This document shows, piece by piece, positions 1 to 12,870 of a DNA stretch of 64,000 bases; within the stretch, counting starts at the first letter, position 1; every line of letters starts with the position of its first letter. Where the stretch lies: NCBI GenBank assembly GCA_002682825.1, contig NOKP01000011.1, positions 248,420-312,419 of the forward strand, in the 5' to 3' direction. Source of the stretch: Neonectria sp. B-13 (Eukaryota; Ascomycota; Sordariomycetes; Hypocreales; Nectriaceae). Made by a program: the position numbers and the translations under genes. Under the pieces are notes generated by a model. It worked only from the letters and a program-made list of their open reading frames with translations, was not told the origin of the DNA and made no database searches.

Positions 1-3000
1 GGTCAAAGGACATGAATAAGTCCTCGGGCTCCCCTGGTACCAGGAGATTGGTGGTGACTTTCTGGACCAAGTCGCCGGCTTCAGGCAGGGATTTGAGACT
101 CAGCGCATGAGACACCCCAATAGAATCCACCAAGACCAGCAGGCGAAGCGTTTCTAGAAGGCTTTCCTGGCAGAGAGTGTCGTTTAGAGGCAGGTCTATT
201 CCACTGCTATGATTTCTCAGGCCAGAGTACTCTAACAGAGCATTCTTCACGAGGTTCAAGAGGCCCTTGGATTGCTCTGACTTGGCACATCTTTGCTCGG
301 TGCGAAAACGGTAGCCCTCCTCGGAAGAGAGGCCCGTGGCAGCAGGCAACGGCGTGATGATGAGCTGCAGCAGCTCCTGGAGATAGGTTGCTGAACCATA
401 CTGTTTTGTTGCAGCCTCCATTGTTGAAGCGGACGATGGAGCGCTTGCCGTGCTCAAAATAATAGGCATTGCCAGACAGCCGGTGCTGATGAGGAGAGGG
501 AGTAGATCCGAAAGTCGAGGTCGCTCCGCCATCGAGCGAACGTGGCTGGTCCAGTCCGTCATGAGCTTGTCAAAATGCTGGGCATCAAACACTCGAGTCC
601 TCGCGAGCAGCGTCGCAAATATCCGACGAGCGTCGTCCTTCTTCGCCCAACCTCGCTCAAGTCGGGGAATGATAGTGCGAAACAGTCGGTTCATGGTCGG
701 AGGATCCAGTCGAGTCCCACTTGACAGAAGCTTCTCGATTTCCTCAGCAACCTCTCCTTCAGCACTTTGCGCTGGTGTATTCATTATGTCCGAGACAGGC
801 GAGCATGCATCGATGGCGTTGTTCCGATCGCTTTGCAGCAACTCATCGCTCAGCGAATGTGCAATTTCTTCGTGGCCCGCCATGCGTCGAGCCAGAGTGG
901 ATAGTGCTGCAAGTAAGGGTCGGGGAACAATTCCTTGCTCCTGGTTAATCGACTTTAGGCGCTGGATAAGGCTGTTGAATAAAGTCTCTGCGCTGCCGAT
1001 GGCGAGAAAGATTTGGAGGTTCGAGTTGATGGTATCGGCGCAAGACGCTAGGATTTCCGCGTCTCCCGATTTTACAGAGGCTTTCAAGACATCTGACAGC
1101 ATTGTGAAGTCCTCAACCGTCTCCATGATCTCACGGACAGAGGTGAACATGGAAAGAGACATGGGAGACGGCTCCTTTTTAGAAAACCGGATGGTTAGGA
1201 TATCACGGAGTTGAGCACCAACGCAGCTCCTCAGGGCTTTGCTGCTGTTTCGAATCCTCCGGAGAAGCTTCTGGAGGGACAATGGCTTCCTTCCAGACAG
1301 CGGGTCGCCTGCGGGCAACGGTAGCCCGAGACTGTGTTTGAGGCACTTGACAGCGTTCATAATGTTCTGCTCTTCATCAGCGATAGAGTAGTTCCCAGCT
1401 CGTCTTAGGAGATTTCCTCTCTCGGCCCTTCTCTTCTCGGAGAGAGCATGGAGGGGTAATTCGACAAGTAATCTGGTTGAACAGGGGCCGTCGTCCGGGT
1501 CTATGTCGGCTGCGTCGTGGTAGCCACCACGAGCGATCACCCACTGTACATACTGAGGGACGGAGAATTGCCCAGTTCGCACAAGTTCTGTCACCAGGAG
1601 GTACACAAGTTCTTTGCGGGTTTTGTCGTGGGTGGCGATACCATCCAAGATCTCAAGAATTGCCGTCGTAGGGTTGACCCGGAAGGGACTCCAAGCTCTA
1701 ATCAGGTTGGCTGCGACGTAGACTTTAGCCAGTCCTGGGCGATGGAATGAGGTGGCCCATTCGACAAGGGTCTTGATAATTAAGGGTTTGCTGTCGCTCG
1801 TTGCCCAGCATTTCCTGGCGAGTTCTCGGTCGATGGGCTCCTTCAATGCGGCGTCCAGTAGTTTGACCAGTTGATTTCGTCCAGCGGGTAAGGAATTGGA
1901 GCTCGAAACTAAAAGCCGAGAGTTTCGTATTTGAATCGCATTGATGGTGTTTCGCATTGTCTCGTCGTCCGAACCCAAAACGTCCTGGAGGGTTTCTCGA
2001 TACTTCGGCCAAACACCAGGATAGACGAAGCTCTCTGGATTGGTTCTGAGCAGGGAGCTAAGCAGAGACGAAAGTCGACTTGATAGCTGAACTAGAATAT
2101 CTTGATCCGGATCGTTATGGATCTGGTCCGAGTTAGTGTTTATGACAGTATGAAGAAATGAGAGGGAACATACAACATGGAGATGGCTGAGCAAAGCAAA
2201 CGAAAGGCGACGGCCGTATTTTCGTGATCGCATCAGGTCTCTCCAATATATCTGGGCAATCAATATCCACATAGGCAACCTGGACTGAGGGCTGTTCTCG
2301 ACACCGGAGACAACCCAGTCTAGATAATGGTCCCTATCTAGCAGTTGCTCGGAGTAAAGGTTCGTTGCGAGGCGGACACTATACGTTCTGTTAGGGAACA
2401 GGGAAATAATACGGAGTCGTGGTTAAACTTACGCGTAGGTGACTCTGGCCTTCCATTCACTCTCGCCAAATGCCGAGACCACCGCGTCGACGAACTGTTC
2501 AACGAAGACGGTCCAGTCTCTGGCCCATTTCAGTTCGCCGCCCATAACAAAGGCACCATTGACCCCCTTCCTCTTGAATGCTCTGATCTCGTTGGCGCCG
2601 ACACATTTGGCCAGCCAAACAGCTCGCTCAGTAGGAACATTCTTGTTCAGACACTGATCGAGGAGAGTTCTGCCGCGGATTCCGTGGGGGATGGTGCGAC
2701 TGAGGCGGCGCAATGAGATGACAGGATTTGCCAGATCTTTGAGCCAGACTTCGCGCTTGGTGTCGGTGAGGGTGACGCGAGGTGGTGGCTTAAAGGTGGA
2801 TGGCGCATTTATCTGGCCGCGGTGTCTTCGCTGATTCAAGACGCCCATGAAGATGGTGGAGAGGGCGTTGAGGCCGCTCTTCTGTTTAAGGGCCGGAAAG
2901 ATGGCTAGCTTGGCGGAGGCAGTTTCAGGAACATTGAGGTTGACTTTGTCCCAAGTACCTTTCGTAATCGCTTCGCCATTCCACTCATCTTCGTGATGTG

Positions 3001-3646
3001 CACCGTTCCAAGGAAAGAAGTCGGCATAACCCGAGCTCAGTCCCTTGCTGAAAGGATCGACAGGCGTTCGATTAGGTGCATCGGGTCGGGCGGTTATGAA
3101 TCGGGGCGCCAAAGGAGGAATTTCGACCGTGTACGGCTTCGGCCGGGTATCTTTCTTGATGGTCGTGGGCGCGGGCGCAGGCTTGACGATTTTGGGAGCG
3201 GATATCGGTTGCGACGCTCGCGGACGGCGTCGGGGCATGGGCATAGGCATGTTATCCATGTCCTGATGGGATGCCCTGGATACAGCCGGGCTCGAGGTAT
3301 TGGTCTCGAAAGGGTCGGAGACGGGCAACATGCGCGACGGGGTGAGGCTCTGCGGAGAGCCGGTAATGGAAATATGTCCCGATGAGAGTTCGTTTGACAG
3401 TTCAACCTTGAGGCGAGAACCGCCCCTCCTCGGGGTAGGAACGAATCGGTTGGGCGCGACATCGGTGGAATCGCCGGTGAGATCTATAAAGGACGAGTCT
3501 TTTCGAACGGGGGACGCGGGCATGAACTGCTGGTGCTGTTGTGATAGGGAGCGCTGTTGGGGAGGGCGTTGAACGGGCAGCGACGACGAGCTCACGGTCC
3601 GCTGAGGCGGGCGCGGCTGGACGCCCATGGGGGTCCTCGAGGTCAT
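1..3646 (-). CDS. MED12: Mediator complex subunit 12 (Srb8/MED12), 3' end outside window
   Basis: Subunit of the Cdk8 kinase module of Mediator, which acts in the nucleus and mostly restrains RNA polymerase II transcription. Two exons are visible: 2433-3646 and 2378 down to 1. They are separated by a 54-nt intron (2379-2432) with donor GTAAGT, branch CCCTAAC and acceptor GTATAG. The first ~200 residues are Pro/Ser/Arg-rich and disordered. Residues ~289-350 carry the Med12-domain signature, including TDTKREVWLKDLANP and RTIPHGIRGRTLLDQCL. After the intron comes the family stretch LYSEQLLDRDHYLDWV. The frame stays open to base 1, giving about 1197 codons; fungal Srb8 proteins are usually about 1500 residues or more, so the C-terminus lies beyond the window. 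The start at 3646 gives the MTSRTP N-terminus expected for fungal homologues. Family assignment rests on the Med12 domain and is firm. Confidence 0.93.
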
Positions 3647-4137
3647 TGTTGGGACGGGGGCGGAGGCGCCATGCCGAAAGATCTAGAGGGAGGATGCGAT
3701 GGATGGAAGATGAGTCGGTCGAGATCGAATCGCGATGCCGTGCGACGGTCGGCCGGCGCTCGGAACTTCGGCCCGGGGAATACAGCGGAGGAAGCAGGTC
3801 GGGTCGCCAGTTTGAAGGAGAGCTCTGGATAATGTGCGTTGTTTGCCGACGCCGTTGTCGGTGTTGTGGTGATGGTCGTCGGCGTCAGAGGGTTTGGGGC
3901 GGGTAGTTCAGCCGCACGGTCCGAAGCGAGGCGAGGTGAGGCGAAGAGAGGAGAGAGCAGAGGAGAGTAATCAACTCGACGCCGAAGCCCCAAGTGGGTC
4001 GTTGGTTGGTTGTCGCGGCTCGCTGTCACGGATTGCGGTCGCGGTTCGGGTCGACGTCGTCGCCTGAGGTAGACGTCGGGGGACAATGGTGACGGCGGAG
4101 TTGACTGGGGAAAGAGTAGGTAGGTAATGCGTAGTAT

Positions 4138-4148
4138 GTACGAAGTAC
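4138..4148. repeat. Dispersed 11-base element GTACGAAGTAC
   Basis: First of four exact copies in the window, all in intergenic DNA. The others are at 19325-19335, 20416-20426 (reverse orientation) and 60216-60226. A shorter match (10 bases, reverse orientation) lies at 24514-24523, and a one-mismatch copy at 48296-48306. The ends GTAC are palindromic around a CGAA/TTCG core. Function unknown. Confidence 0.75.
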
Positions 4149-4782
4149 AGCAGCTAGGTACCAAAGAGGGCACGAGGCGCTGGCGAGTCGATGAGATGTG
4201 GATGTGGCCGGGGATTGGGGATGGGGGACGGATGGGTCAGCCAGGGCGAGGCACAGGACAGCATACAGGGCCTGAGGCGACCGAGGCGAGACAGACGGAG
4301 AGAGAGAGAGACCCTTGGACCCGAGGCGCAAGTACTGCACCTACTCGCTCGCTTCACTGGGGAAGAAACGGGATGGGGGTGTGTGGCGTGTGAAAAGGAA
4401 GCGAACGAGAGCGGACCTGGGAGTGGAAGTCGGAGAGGCAAGGAGGGGAGGGGAGGCTAGCGATCGATCTGCGGGTGCATACTCCGTGCTCCGTCCCGAT
4501 GCGGTACCACTGGTATCCGAAGCTGGGAATCCGTCGGGAAGCTCTCTGGCCGTTGACTCGGGTGACGGAATAAAAGAGTGGTGTGCTGTCGACTGTGCTT
4601 TTGGCGGTGCTGTTGACTGTGTCCGAGTGTCGTTTCTCCAGGCGCAGCTTGTTCCTTGCTGTCCCCCCGTCGACGGGCTACCAATGTTAGGGGTCGACTG
4701 GACCCTTGCAAGTTCCCTCTCTCTGCGGGTGGGACGGGCCTCCGACGGGAACTGGGATTGGGGGTCTTTGGAGAGGAGGACC

Positions 4783-4809
4783 TTGGGATTGGGATTGGGA
4801 TTGGGATTG
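4783..4809. repeat. TTGGGA hexanucleotide tandem repeat
   Basis: Four perfect TTGGGA units plus a partial one. It superficially resembles a telomeric array, but the fungal telomere unit is TTAGGG, so this is a simple minisatellite in the MED12 upstream region. Confidence 0.9.
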
Positions 4810-7800
4810 CGACTAGGATGATTGGGGGGGGGACAGCACTACTATCGCACACACAGCGCAACACACAGTACAGAGAGCCGGGGTTCCAGGCTGGGAGGGT
4901 TCCAAGCTGTAGGGGCAACTCCGCCTGGCCGTCAGGGCGGGACAGCCTAAGCAGGGGGCACGGGGACCACGGGAAACGGACCACACGGCGTGTTGTGCTC
5001 ACACAATTGATTAATAAAGCGAATGCGTGGATGAAATGGGGCTCGCCCTCGGCGAGGCTTTTAGCGGTAGGACATGAACGGAGTCCACGATGGTCTCTGA
5101 TGAGAGGAAAGCCTCCCGACGGGACGGATAATAGTCTCCCTCGCGCTATTCATTCGTAGGTGCGGATTACTCCGCGCCATTCTCGGAAGTACTACCTACG
5201 TACCTACGTAAGGGATGATGAGTGGGATGGATGGATGGTATCAGTGACTAGGCCCACGCCCACCCGCCCGTGCCACGGCGCCAAACCCCGCTTGACGAGT
5301 TGAATGCTCGCACACCACGAACCTCAACGGATACCATCGTGGAATGTGCTATATTGTGTGGTTGGCTCTTTGTGAGTTCGTCGCAATCGTGCGTCACTGC
5401 CCAAGTCTATTTGAGAAGCTCGCTGGACAACTCCATTCTTGCGTCGAGGAGTGTAGGTTTTTCTATCTGCTCTGCACCGCACCGCACTGCAAGCAGGGCC
5501 ACGCTGCGCTGCTGCGCCTCTGGAATACATGGCCGACGGGAATCGCCACGCACAAAACCACCGCTGACGTTTGCCCGACTCCTCGAACTGCTCGTCGCTG
5601 ACGCTCCTTCGGCTTCCCTTTGCCGTCGACGCGCCGGTGCTGACCCCTGACACCGATAAACCACTGCGGTGACACATGTTAGCTTGCTTCCTCGCCTGGC
5701 TTCTATGCAAAACCATGCAGACAAACATGCAAACACGCAAACATGCGCGAGATCCAAAACCGCATGCAGGTAGCCAGTGGCCAAACATACTGAGACAAGC
5801 TGGCGCGAGACAAACGCCCAAACAAACTACAGTACATCTGCAGTGCGCCATCCCAACAAATGCATCAACAGGTCACCGAGTGGCCAAACCCTTCCATCAC
5901 AAACAATAGTCTTGCCGCCATGATGCCCGTTCCAGGCGGCGCGCATTAAATCGGCAGTAACAAGTCATACTATATTTTTGTGTTAGCCAATATGGGCGTA
6001 GAAAACGGTCGACCATACGGAGACAAGGCGCAACATCACAGGAGCAGCATCATACTTGCTCTTTCGAGCCTAGGGCCATGCTCTAAGTCGTCCGCCGACA
6101 AACCTATCCAGAAGTCATAGCCGCTATCGAATTCAAGCCTGACGCCGAGGTAGCAAGGGTGGCAAACACTCTGCCGGATAGTACAGGAGTGATGGTTAAA
6201 ATGCAGCCATCAATATGAGTAGCAAGGCACCTCAGCCAATGTGGTTGTTGTGTTTCCGCCCGGCAGTAGTCCAAACAAAGGTTGAGATAAGAAAGAGGCG
6301 TTCCGACTGGCCATGAAAGCCCTCTCTAACTCTCCAACACCTATCGATTGTGCAGCCAGCATCTCTACGGGTAGAGCGCAGCACTCATTACAAGTCCCAA
6401 GACAAATAATGTTCCAGTCTTCATCAAGTTAAATGTCGCCAGCATATTTTAGGTTTGTATGTCAGAGTAACAGTGGGAGAGTACTCGTGAACGCAACGTC
6501 TCTAAAGTCATGCGGCCACAGTAGTAGTCTGCCGCTTCGTAACCCGCGCTGGGGTTGCACGCCGAGGAACTGATAGTCATAAAAAATAACCATGTTTGTT
6601 ACGCAAGGCCCAGAGGAAGTATGTACCGGTCGGTTGACCCCTACTTGGCTTGTCTCAATACTATACATCGTAACTAAACCGATCAACCGCCGGGTAGTCA
6701 CCTTAATGTTGGGGAGCGGGCATCGCGAAACCGCAACGAGTCAATTTGCATTTAAGCAGCACGCGCCAGAGAGATAACTATTTGACACATGCCTTGGAAT
6801 GCTTTTCTTCTGTCGGTTGTATCCTCTTCTGCAAAATCCGCTTACATCTTTGAGTGCATCTGACCTGAGCAGACGGTAGTTTCTCAGATCGTCGACATAG
6901 TGTAAGAGCTAGGTACGAGGGAATGTGCAAAGGCAGCGAATATAGCAAGGGCTGTGTTTCTTCACGTGGACATTAGCCTCCGATTACCTATTATATTGGC
7001 AAACCCAGGAAACCAAAGTCGTAATGTCGGAAATACAGATCTCGGAGCATCCTCCTTCGTCCGAATATGCGCACACCTCACAGCACGTTAAGCCTTAGGT
7101 AGCTTGCCATATGCGATGTTACCAAATGACCTGGGCGGGATAAGATGCCCACGGTAGGGTAGTGTATGCTTCTATGAAGGCGAATGCTTGAAAAAGGCAC
7201 GAATCTCCTGCCTTCGCTCCTCGAGTGTCCGACACAGCTCCCCGGTTGCAGGGGGTAGCCTGGTGTCTCTCTCACCTCCCTTCTCTCAGTTCCCGGCGAA
7301 GTGAGCGTCTGCATTCCGGGGGAGGGCGTGCGCCACCCAGAGCCCCGGCGCAGAAGTGCAGCAGACCTTTAGCGGGCTGGTGGGCGACCTAGTATCGCCC
7401 GGTAACGCGATTCATTGGAGGGGCGAGTTGGCGATAGCCGCGCTTCGCTTGGTGTAGGTGCGTGGCGTTGCGGTGTGCGGAGAAGCGAGGAAAGTGGTCG
7501 TTCAAGGTCAGGTTTGTCGACCCACGTCCGAGCAGGCCGATGCAACAGACAAACACCCAACGAACCTGGATCAGATGCCAAGCATGCGATACTACCAAGT
7601 ACGCCGTTGCTATCTTCAAATCGACATGGCATAAGTAGTGAAGGATCTCCTTGGAGCCGAACATCGGGATCCCTTCCGTCGGCTTTCTATCCCAAGCCGA
7701 GCGGTCGCCTCCTCCGAGCTCCGAATATCCACCTTTGTACCCAGCAGACACACCTGCCTTCCTCTCTAGCACTTCCGTGAACTGTTCAGGTTGTTGAGCT

Positions 7801-8495
7801 TGACAGACCAGTGACTCAAACAGTTTCAAATTCGTCCCAGTTGTGTCCGCATCTCTATCTGGCAGCTTGTACAAATCTCTCCTCTACGTATATACTTCAA
7901 GCCACTTCCATGTTTGCCTATCCGTCTCAAGTCGTGCAATGATTGCCGATCGCCGTCCACATGCTCACACAGCGCCGGATCAACCCGTGGGTGGTAGCAC
8001 CGTGTCTCCCGTCTGGGCAACTGGGATGCAATGCTAGGCGCCTCGCAACTCAGGCTCAAGCTCAAGCTGGGTGCAGGTGACCGTCGACCACGCCACAGGC
8101 GCCAAGCCCGATATGTCCACTGCTACGTATTCGTGCGTCGGACGAATTGTTCTTCGTTTCTGTCAGTCTGTCACAAGCCTACCAACCCGCCTCCTGGCTC
8201 GTGAGCTGATCAGGCGGCCACGGTCAAAGCGTGGAATGGGTGTTAAAACATTGCTCATTCAATCACACACTCGGCTATCTGACAAGCCATCCCGGACAAG
8301 AGGTCCGTGAAGGGAGATGCATGGAGCTCAGACGCAAAGAGATCCCATTGCCCGTCAAGCCGCCACCCGTATTCACAATGGTCTCGTGTGCAACACTCAT
8401 ATCGAGTGCTGTACTTCGCAAATACAGTTTAAAAACATCGAGTCAAATTTCCGCCAGTCCAGCCGCTACCCAATCTCATCATAGAATGTAAGCCA

Positions 8496-9335
8496 TCACA
8501 GGTCCTTGGCCTGATTAGTCGACCACTCGTTCCAGCCCCTCTCCTCACCGGGCAGCTTGATAGCCTCCAAGTCGTTCTTGGTGACGGACTGCCATTCCTC
8601 CAGCGGGATCCAGCCAATGTATGCACGGTCACCAAATCCGCCGATGAAGTAGACTTTGGTCACCACCAGACGCGACCACTGGCTCTGGTGGATGACGTTC
8701 CCCGGGAGCCAGTACTTGGCATCCGGGTGCTTGTACGTGAAGCAAGCTGCAAGCTTCACGGCCTCGACGGGGCTGGGAGTGACGTCCTCCAGATAGCCGA
8801 TCAGCGAGAAGCGGGGGAGATTGGCCGCCGAGTACGGTACCGTGTCCGGGGTCGAAGACTGCTCCGGCGGAACGTTGTACTCAGAGCTCGAGAGGAAGGG
8901 GATGTAGGCTGAGAGGCGAGAGAGGAAGGAGATGCGCTTCGATGGCGGGTAGGGAGGAGTCCAGTTCATGGACAGCGTGATGTTCGAGCCAGCGCGGGCA
9001 TTCTTGAATGTCGTTGCAATCCTGATCTCGAGGATCGTCGGGTTGCCCTCGTCCTCGCAGTCGGCGACGTAGTCCATCAAGCCGATGGGAAGGCCTTCAA
9101 GTCCCGTTGGGCGTCTCTCGGCCTCGTCGGCGCCATCGGACTTTGACCCGGGGAAGACGGTTGACAGGGTAGCAAGCTTGGTGAGGGCGAGCACACGACG
9201 GGCAATGACGGCAGACTCGAAGCTGGACGGGATCCTGTGCTCGTTGGTTTCAGCGTCGTTGGCGAAGATGTCGGCGCGGCTGAAGGCGCGCGCAGTCGCA
9301 GCCAGACCGGCGGCGACGACGAGGGTAAACTTCAT
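8496..9335 (-). CDS. Secreted CREG-like protein (pyridoxamine 5'-phosphate oxidase-like split barrel)
   Basis: A 279-residue intronless gene. Residues 1-17 form a clear signal peptide (basic Lys2, hydrophobic core VVAAGLAATA). The rest matches the CREG family, a split-barrel fold related to FMN-dependent pyridoxamine phosphate oxidases: ARRVLALTKLATLSTV at ~45-60, GLPIGLMDYV in the middle, then a conserved NWTPPYPP segment. A likely N-glycosylation site (NIT) lies near residue 118. Animal CREG proteins are secreted or lysosomal glycoproteins that do not bind FMN; fungal members are mostly annotated by domain only. Secretion is inferred from the signal peptide, and no enzymatic activity can be claimed. 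It is transcribed away from the kinase gene at 10.8 kb, with a shared 1.4 kb promoter region. Confidence 0.85.
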   Translation of the reverse strand: MKFTLVVAAGLAATARAFSRADIFANDAETNEHRIPSSFESAVIARRVLALTKLATLSTVFPGSKSDGADEAERRPTGLEGLPIGLMDYVADCEDEGNPTILEIRIATTFKNARAGSNITLSMNWTPPYPPSKRISFLSRLSAYIPFLSSSEYNVPPEQSSTPDTVPYSAANLPRFSLIGYLEDVTPSPVEAVKLAACFTYKHPDAKYWLPGNVIHQSQWSRLVVTKVYFIGGFGDRAYIGWIPLEEWQSVTKNDLEAIKLPGEERGWNEWSTNQAKDL

Positions 9336-10776
9336 TGTGCAGTCGTCGCTTCGTGAAGATGTAGAGTCGAGGATTGATACCGCTGGGCTCTAAGCTGTCG
9401 TCGAGACAAAGACGACTTGGATTCAGCACATCATAGGTGGTGGAGAATGGGGAGAAGGATGAGTAGAAATAGATGAGGGGAGGGAGCTAGATATTGCGAC
9501 ACCGTGGACGGGCTAGCAGGCCCAGAGTGACAAAGGTGACCCGGCTAGGCGGAGGTGGCCGCGCTAGCTGATCACCCTGATCCCATGATGATGCTTGTGT
9601 ATGGAGGGTGACGCCGAGGCTAGATTGATAAGATTAGATCCCTGTCTAGCCGGCCGAAACCGGTTGTGGCCGTTGACTGGCTGCCGGTACACCTCAGGAC
9701 TTACTGCCGCACAACATGGCATGATGCATGGAGGGATCAGATTTCTTGGGACGGTGAATGCTACGCAAGTGGCGGCTTTCAGGTGGAAACCTTGCCTGAA
9801 TTGCGCCGGGGGATCCGACAGATGGATGTGATTCCATCGCGACACGAATTGGTATTGCTGGCTGACTGCTCTCAGCGCCAAGTCCCATGTCACCCAAACC
9901 CCGACAAAAGGGATGCCAAGGAAGTGTTTAACGGGACGAGCATGTCGTTTAGGTCTCAAGGCCACAGCAGAAATAAGCGACATCGGTTTCGGGATGCTGA
10001 AAGAAATGCCTCTTCCTGTATCCGGCATGAGTCCCGGTGCTTGGCAACAGCTAACAGACGTCCTGCTCAGTTTCTTATTAGAGCGCTTCCGGGAAACAGC
10101 AACGAAATAACGCCCACCACATTCAGACGCTAGACACGACATTGTCAGTCAGCGAGACGTTAGAAAATCGACAACTTTCGCTCCTACCTAGCCAATGTCG
10201 AAATCGCGGCTATTGCCCATGCCTGGTGACAATGACTGGAATGAGAAGGGATGCATATTGTCTCCGAATTTCAGTTAGCTGGGATGGTTTCACCTTGACG
10301 GCTCATTGTCGGGTAAACATCCCCCACTAAGCCTGCGCGCTGGGGGCGGCGATAGTTGCTGCTGCAACCATGTTGATTCTTCACCCCGCCCGTCCAATGA
10401 CACGGCGCATTCCACTGTGTTGACTGCCCACCCATACTTACTACCAAAGCAACCCACCACGACTCTGCACCTGCTGCCACTGTCATCACTGCTGCCGCCG
10501 CTTTGGACCTCTCTCCAGTCTCTCCCCATTCGCCTCGCAGGCTTGGTCGAGGACGAAAGCTCTCATTATCTCGTCTCTCCTTATCTTCTCTTCGTTCCGC
10601 CACCTTGGCTGATTGTTGACCGCCGGCCTTGTTATCGTCTGACCGCTTGCTGCCCAATCCACCACCCCGGCATCTGAATTACCAAAACAGACCACGCGTA
10701 CAGCATCACTTTTGCCTTGCCGACACTTTGACTTCCTCCCTCCATCCGAGTCGACAGACGCGCAACAGCATACACA
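9336..10776. other. Divergent promoter region, CREG-like gene / DBF2
   Basis: The 1.4 kb between two divergent starts. The last ~300 bases before the kinase ATG are C/T-rich, as in promoters and leaders of expressed fungal genes. Overlapping open frames near 9.6-10.1 kb on both strands have no recognisable content. No separate gene seen. Confidence 0.6.
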
Positions 10777-12870
10777 ATGGCCAGCTTCATGTCCAACTTC
10801 TTCCCCGGCGGGAAGGAGAAGGGCGCGGTCGAAGCAATGCCCGCACCTCGTCCCGGCACGCCCACCAAGCCCGACAACTTCGTCAATCCCGTGAGCACTC
10901 CTCAGGGAAGCCCCAGCAAGAAGACAGTCCCTCCCGGCGCACATGACCTCCCCGCTGCCTTCGAGCAGGCCATGTCCCTCAACCTCAACACCACTGGCAT
11001 CGAGGCCCCCATCAAGCTCCGCCCCCAGAGCGTCATCGCCCCGCTCTCTCCCGGCAAGAGCAACGCCCAGCCTCTGGACGAGTCGAGCGTCAATGTCGAC
11101 GATAGCGTTATTCACAAGACCAAGTCCAGCAGCCCTCTGAAGAAGCAGGGCCAGGAGAATACCCCGCCTGTACCCCGCGTAAATGCCGCCGAGTCGCCTC
11201 ATCAGCACAGCCATGCTGCCCTGTCCCGCCAACAGCTCTATGAGCACAAAGATCGGCCCTCTACCCCCGCCAAGAAGTTTAACACCTCTCGAGGCCTGAC
11301 CGCCGAGGAGCGTGAGATCCTCCAAAAGCCCAATGTTCGCCGCATGGTCAACGTTACACAGCTCTGTAGGTTCTCGCATGGGATATGAAAGACAGATCAG
11401 CTCTCTAACACCTCACAGACTTTCTTGATTACTACTTCGATCTCCTCACATACGTTGGCTCTCGACAGAATCGCCTAGCCGCCTTCAAGACCGAGTACCC
11501 CGACCCCCCGGAGACCGATGAGCAGACGCATAACCAAATGTGGTCCAAGTACACTGGCCGAGAGCGCGCCAACCTCCGAAAGCGACGCGTTCGACTCCGC
11601 CAGGGCGACTTCCAAATCCTGACCCAAGTCGGACAGGGTGGCTACGGCCAGGTCTTTTTGGCCCAGAAGAAGGACACACGTGAGGTTTGTGCGCTCAAGG
11701 TCATGAGCAAGAAACTGCTATTCAAGCTCGACGAGGTCCGACACGTTCTCACTGAACGAGACATTCTTACCACAGCCCAAAGCGATTGGCTCGTTAGACT
11801 GCTCTACTCTTTCCAAGATGATAAAAGCATCTATCTTGCCATGGAATACGTGCCAGGCGGTGACTTCCGCACCTTGCTTAACAATACTGGTGTTCTGTCC
11901 AACCGCCACGCTCGTTTCTACATCGCCGAGATGTTCTGCTCAGTTGATGCTCTACACCAACTGGGCTACATTCACCGTGATCTCAAACCAGAAAACTTCC
12001 TCGTCGATTCGACTGGTCACGTCAAGCTAACAGATTTTGGTCTGGCTGCTGGCATGCTGGCCCCGTCTAAGATCGAATCTATGCGCATCAAATTGGAGAA
12101 GGCCTCTGAGACGGCTGTCCCGTTCGGCAAGCCTATTGACCAACGAACTGTGGCAGAGCGACGAGAGAGCTACCGAACCATGCGTGATCAAGATGTCAAT
12201 TACGCCAAGTCCATCGTGGGCTCACCTGATTACATGGCCCCCGAGGTCCTTAGAGGGGAGGAATACGACTATACAGTTGACTACTGGAGCTTGGGCTGCA
12301 TGTTGTTTGAGGCTCTGACCGGATTTCCTCCATTCGCGGGTGCTACCCCTGATGAGACTTGGCGCAATCTGAAGCACTGGAAGGAGGTGCTGAAGAGACC
12401 CGTGTGGGAGGACCCCAACTACTTCCTGAGCAACCGAACCTGGAACTTCATCTGCACGTAAGTCCAGTCCCGTCTTCCATTGCAAACTCATCCGTGTACT
12501 GACCCATGACAGATGCATCAACTCCAGAACGCGACGTTTCTCCAATATTAAGGATATCTACAACCACCACTACTTCGCCGAGGTTGATTGGGAGACTCTC
12601 CGTCAGACCCGAGCGCCCTTTGTCCCCGAGCTGGACTCGGAGACGGACGCTGGATACTTTGACGACTTCAGCAACGAATCCGACATGGCCAAGTACAAGG
12701 AGGTCCACGAGAAACAGCAAGCCCTCGAGACCATGGCTGAGCGTGACGACCAGATGAGCAAGAGTCTCTTCGTCGGCTTCACATTCAGACACCGCAAGCC
12801 AGCCACGGAAGATGGCGGCAGCCCACGGAAGCGTATCCCCACGGATGACACGTTTGGGACTATGCTCTAG
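10777..12870 (+). CDS. dbf2: NDR-family serine/threonine kinase, Dbf2/Sid2/SidB type
   Basis: Kinase of the mitotic exit/septation initiation network, activated with a Mob1 partner and needed for cytokinesis and septation. Exons 10777-11365, 11419-12457 and 12513-12870 are joined by 53- and 55-nt introns (first branch CTAAC), giving 661 residues. The N-terminal ~180 residues are disordered with SP sites, followed by the NDR N-terminal Mob-binding region (EEREILQKP, DYYFDLLTYVGSRQ). Kinase hallmarks are all present: GQGGYGQVF P-loop, CALKVM lysine, HRDLKPEN catalytic loop, DFGLA, the long NDR insert, then SIVGSPDYMAPE with its activation-loop serine. The C-terminus has the hydrophobic motif FVGFTF with a phosphorylatable Thr. 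The other fungal NDR kinase, Cot1/Cbk1, was considered, but the N-terminus fits Dbf2 better. Confidence 0.92.

Larger units (their letters stand above)
3647..8495. other. Intergenic spacer upstream of MED12
   Basis: Holds the MED12 promoter and leader and the 3' flank region up to the CREG-like gene. The part next to MED12 is rich in short purine and pyrimidine tracts. There is a GGGATT tandem repeat near 4.8 kb, a GTACGAAGTAC motif at 4138, and TACCTACGTACCTACG-type palindromes near 5.19 kb. From about 5.9 to 7.1 kb the sequence is AT-richer. Open frames here are short, overlap on both strands, or start at non-ATG codons, and none resembles a known protein. No gene is supported. Confidence 0.6.

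Noticed and set aside
450..1214. 254-codon open frame on the plus strand
   Set aside because: Lies wholly antisense to MED12 exon 2, whose frame is open and carries family sequence; no recognisable content.
4783..4809. Possible interstitial telomere
   Set aside because: Unit is TTGGGA, not TTAGGG, and only four copies are present.
7389..7874. 161-codon open frame on the minus strand
   Set aside because: Begins at TTG, overlaps frames on the other strand and has no known similarity.
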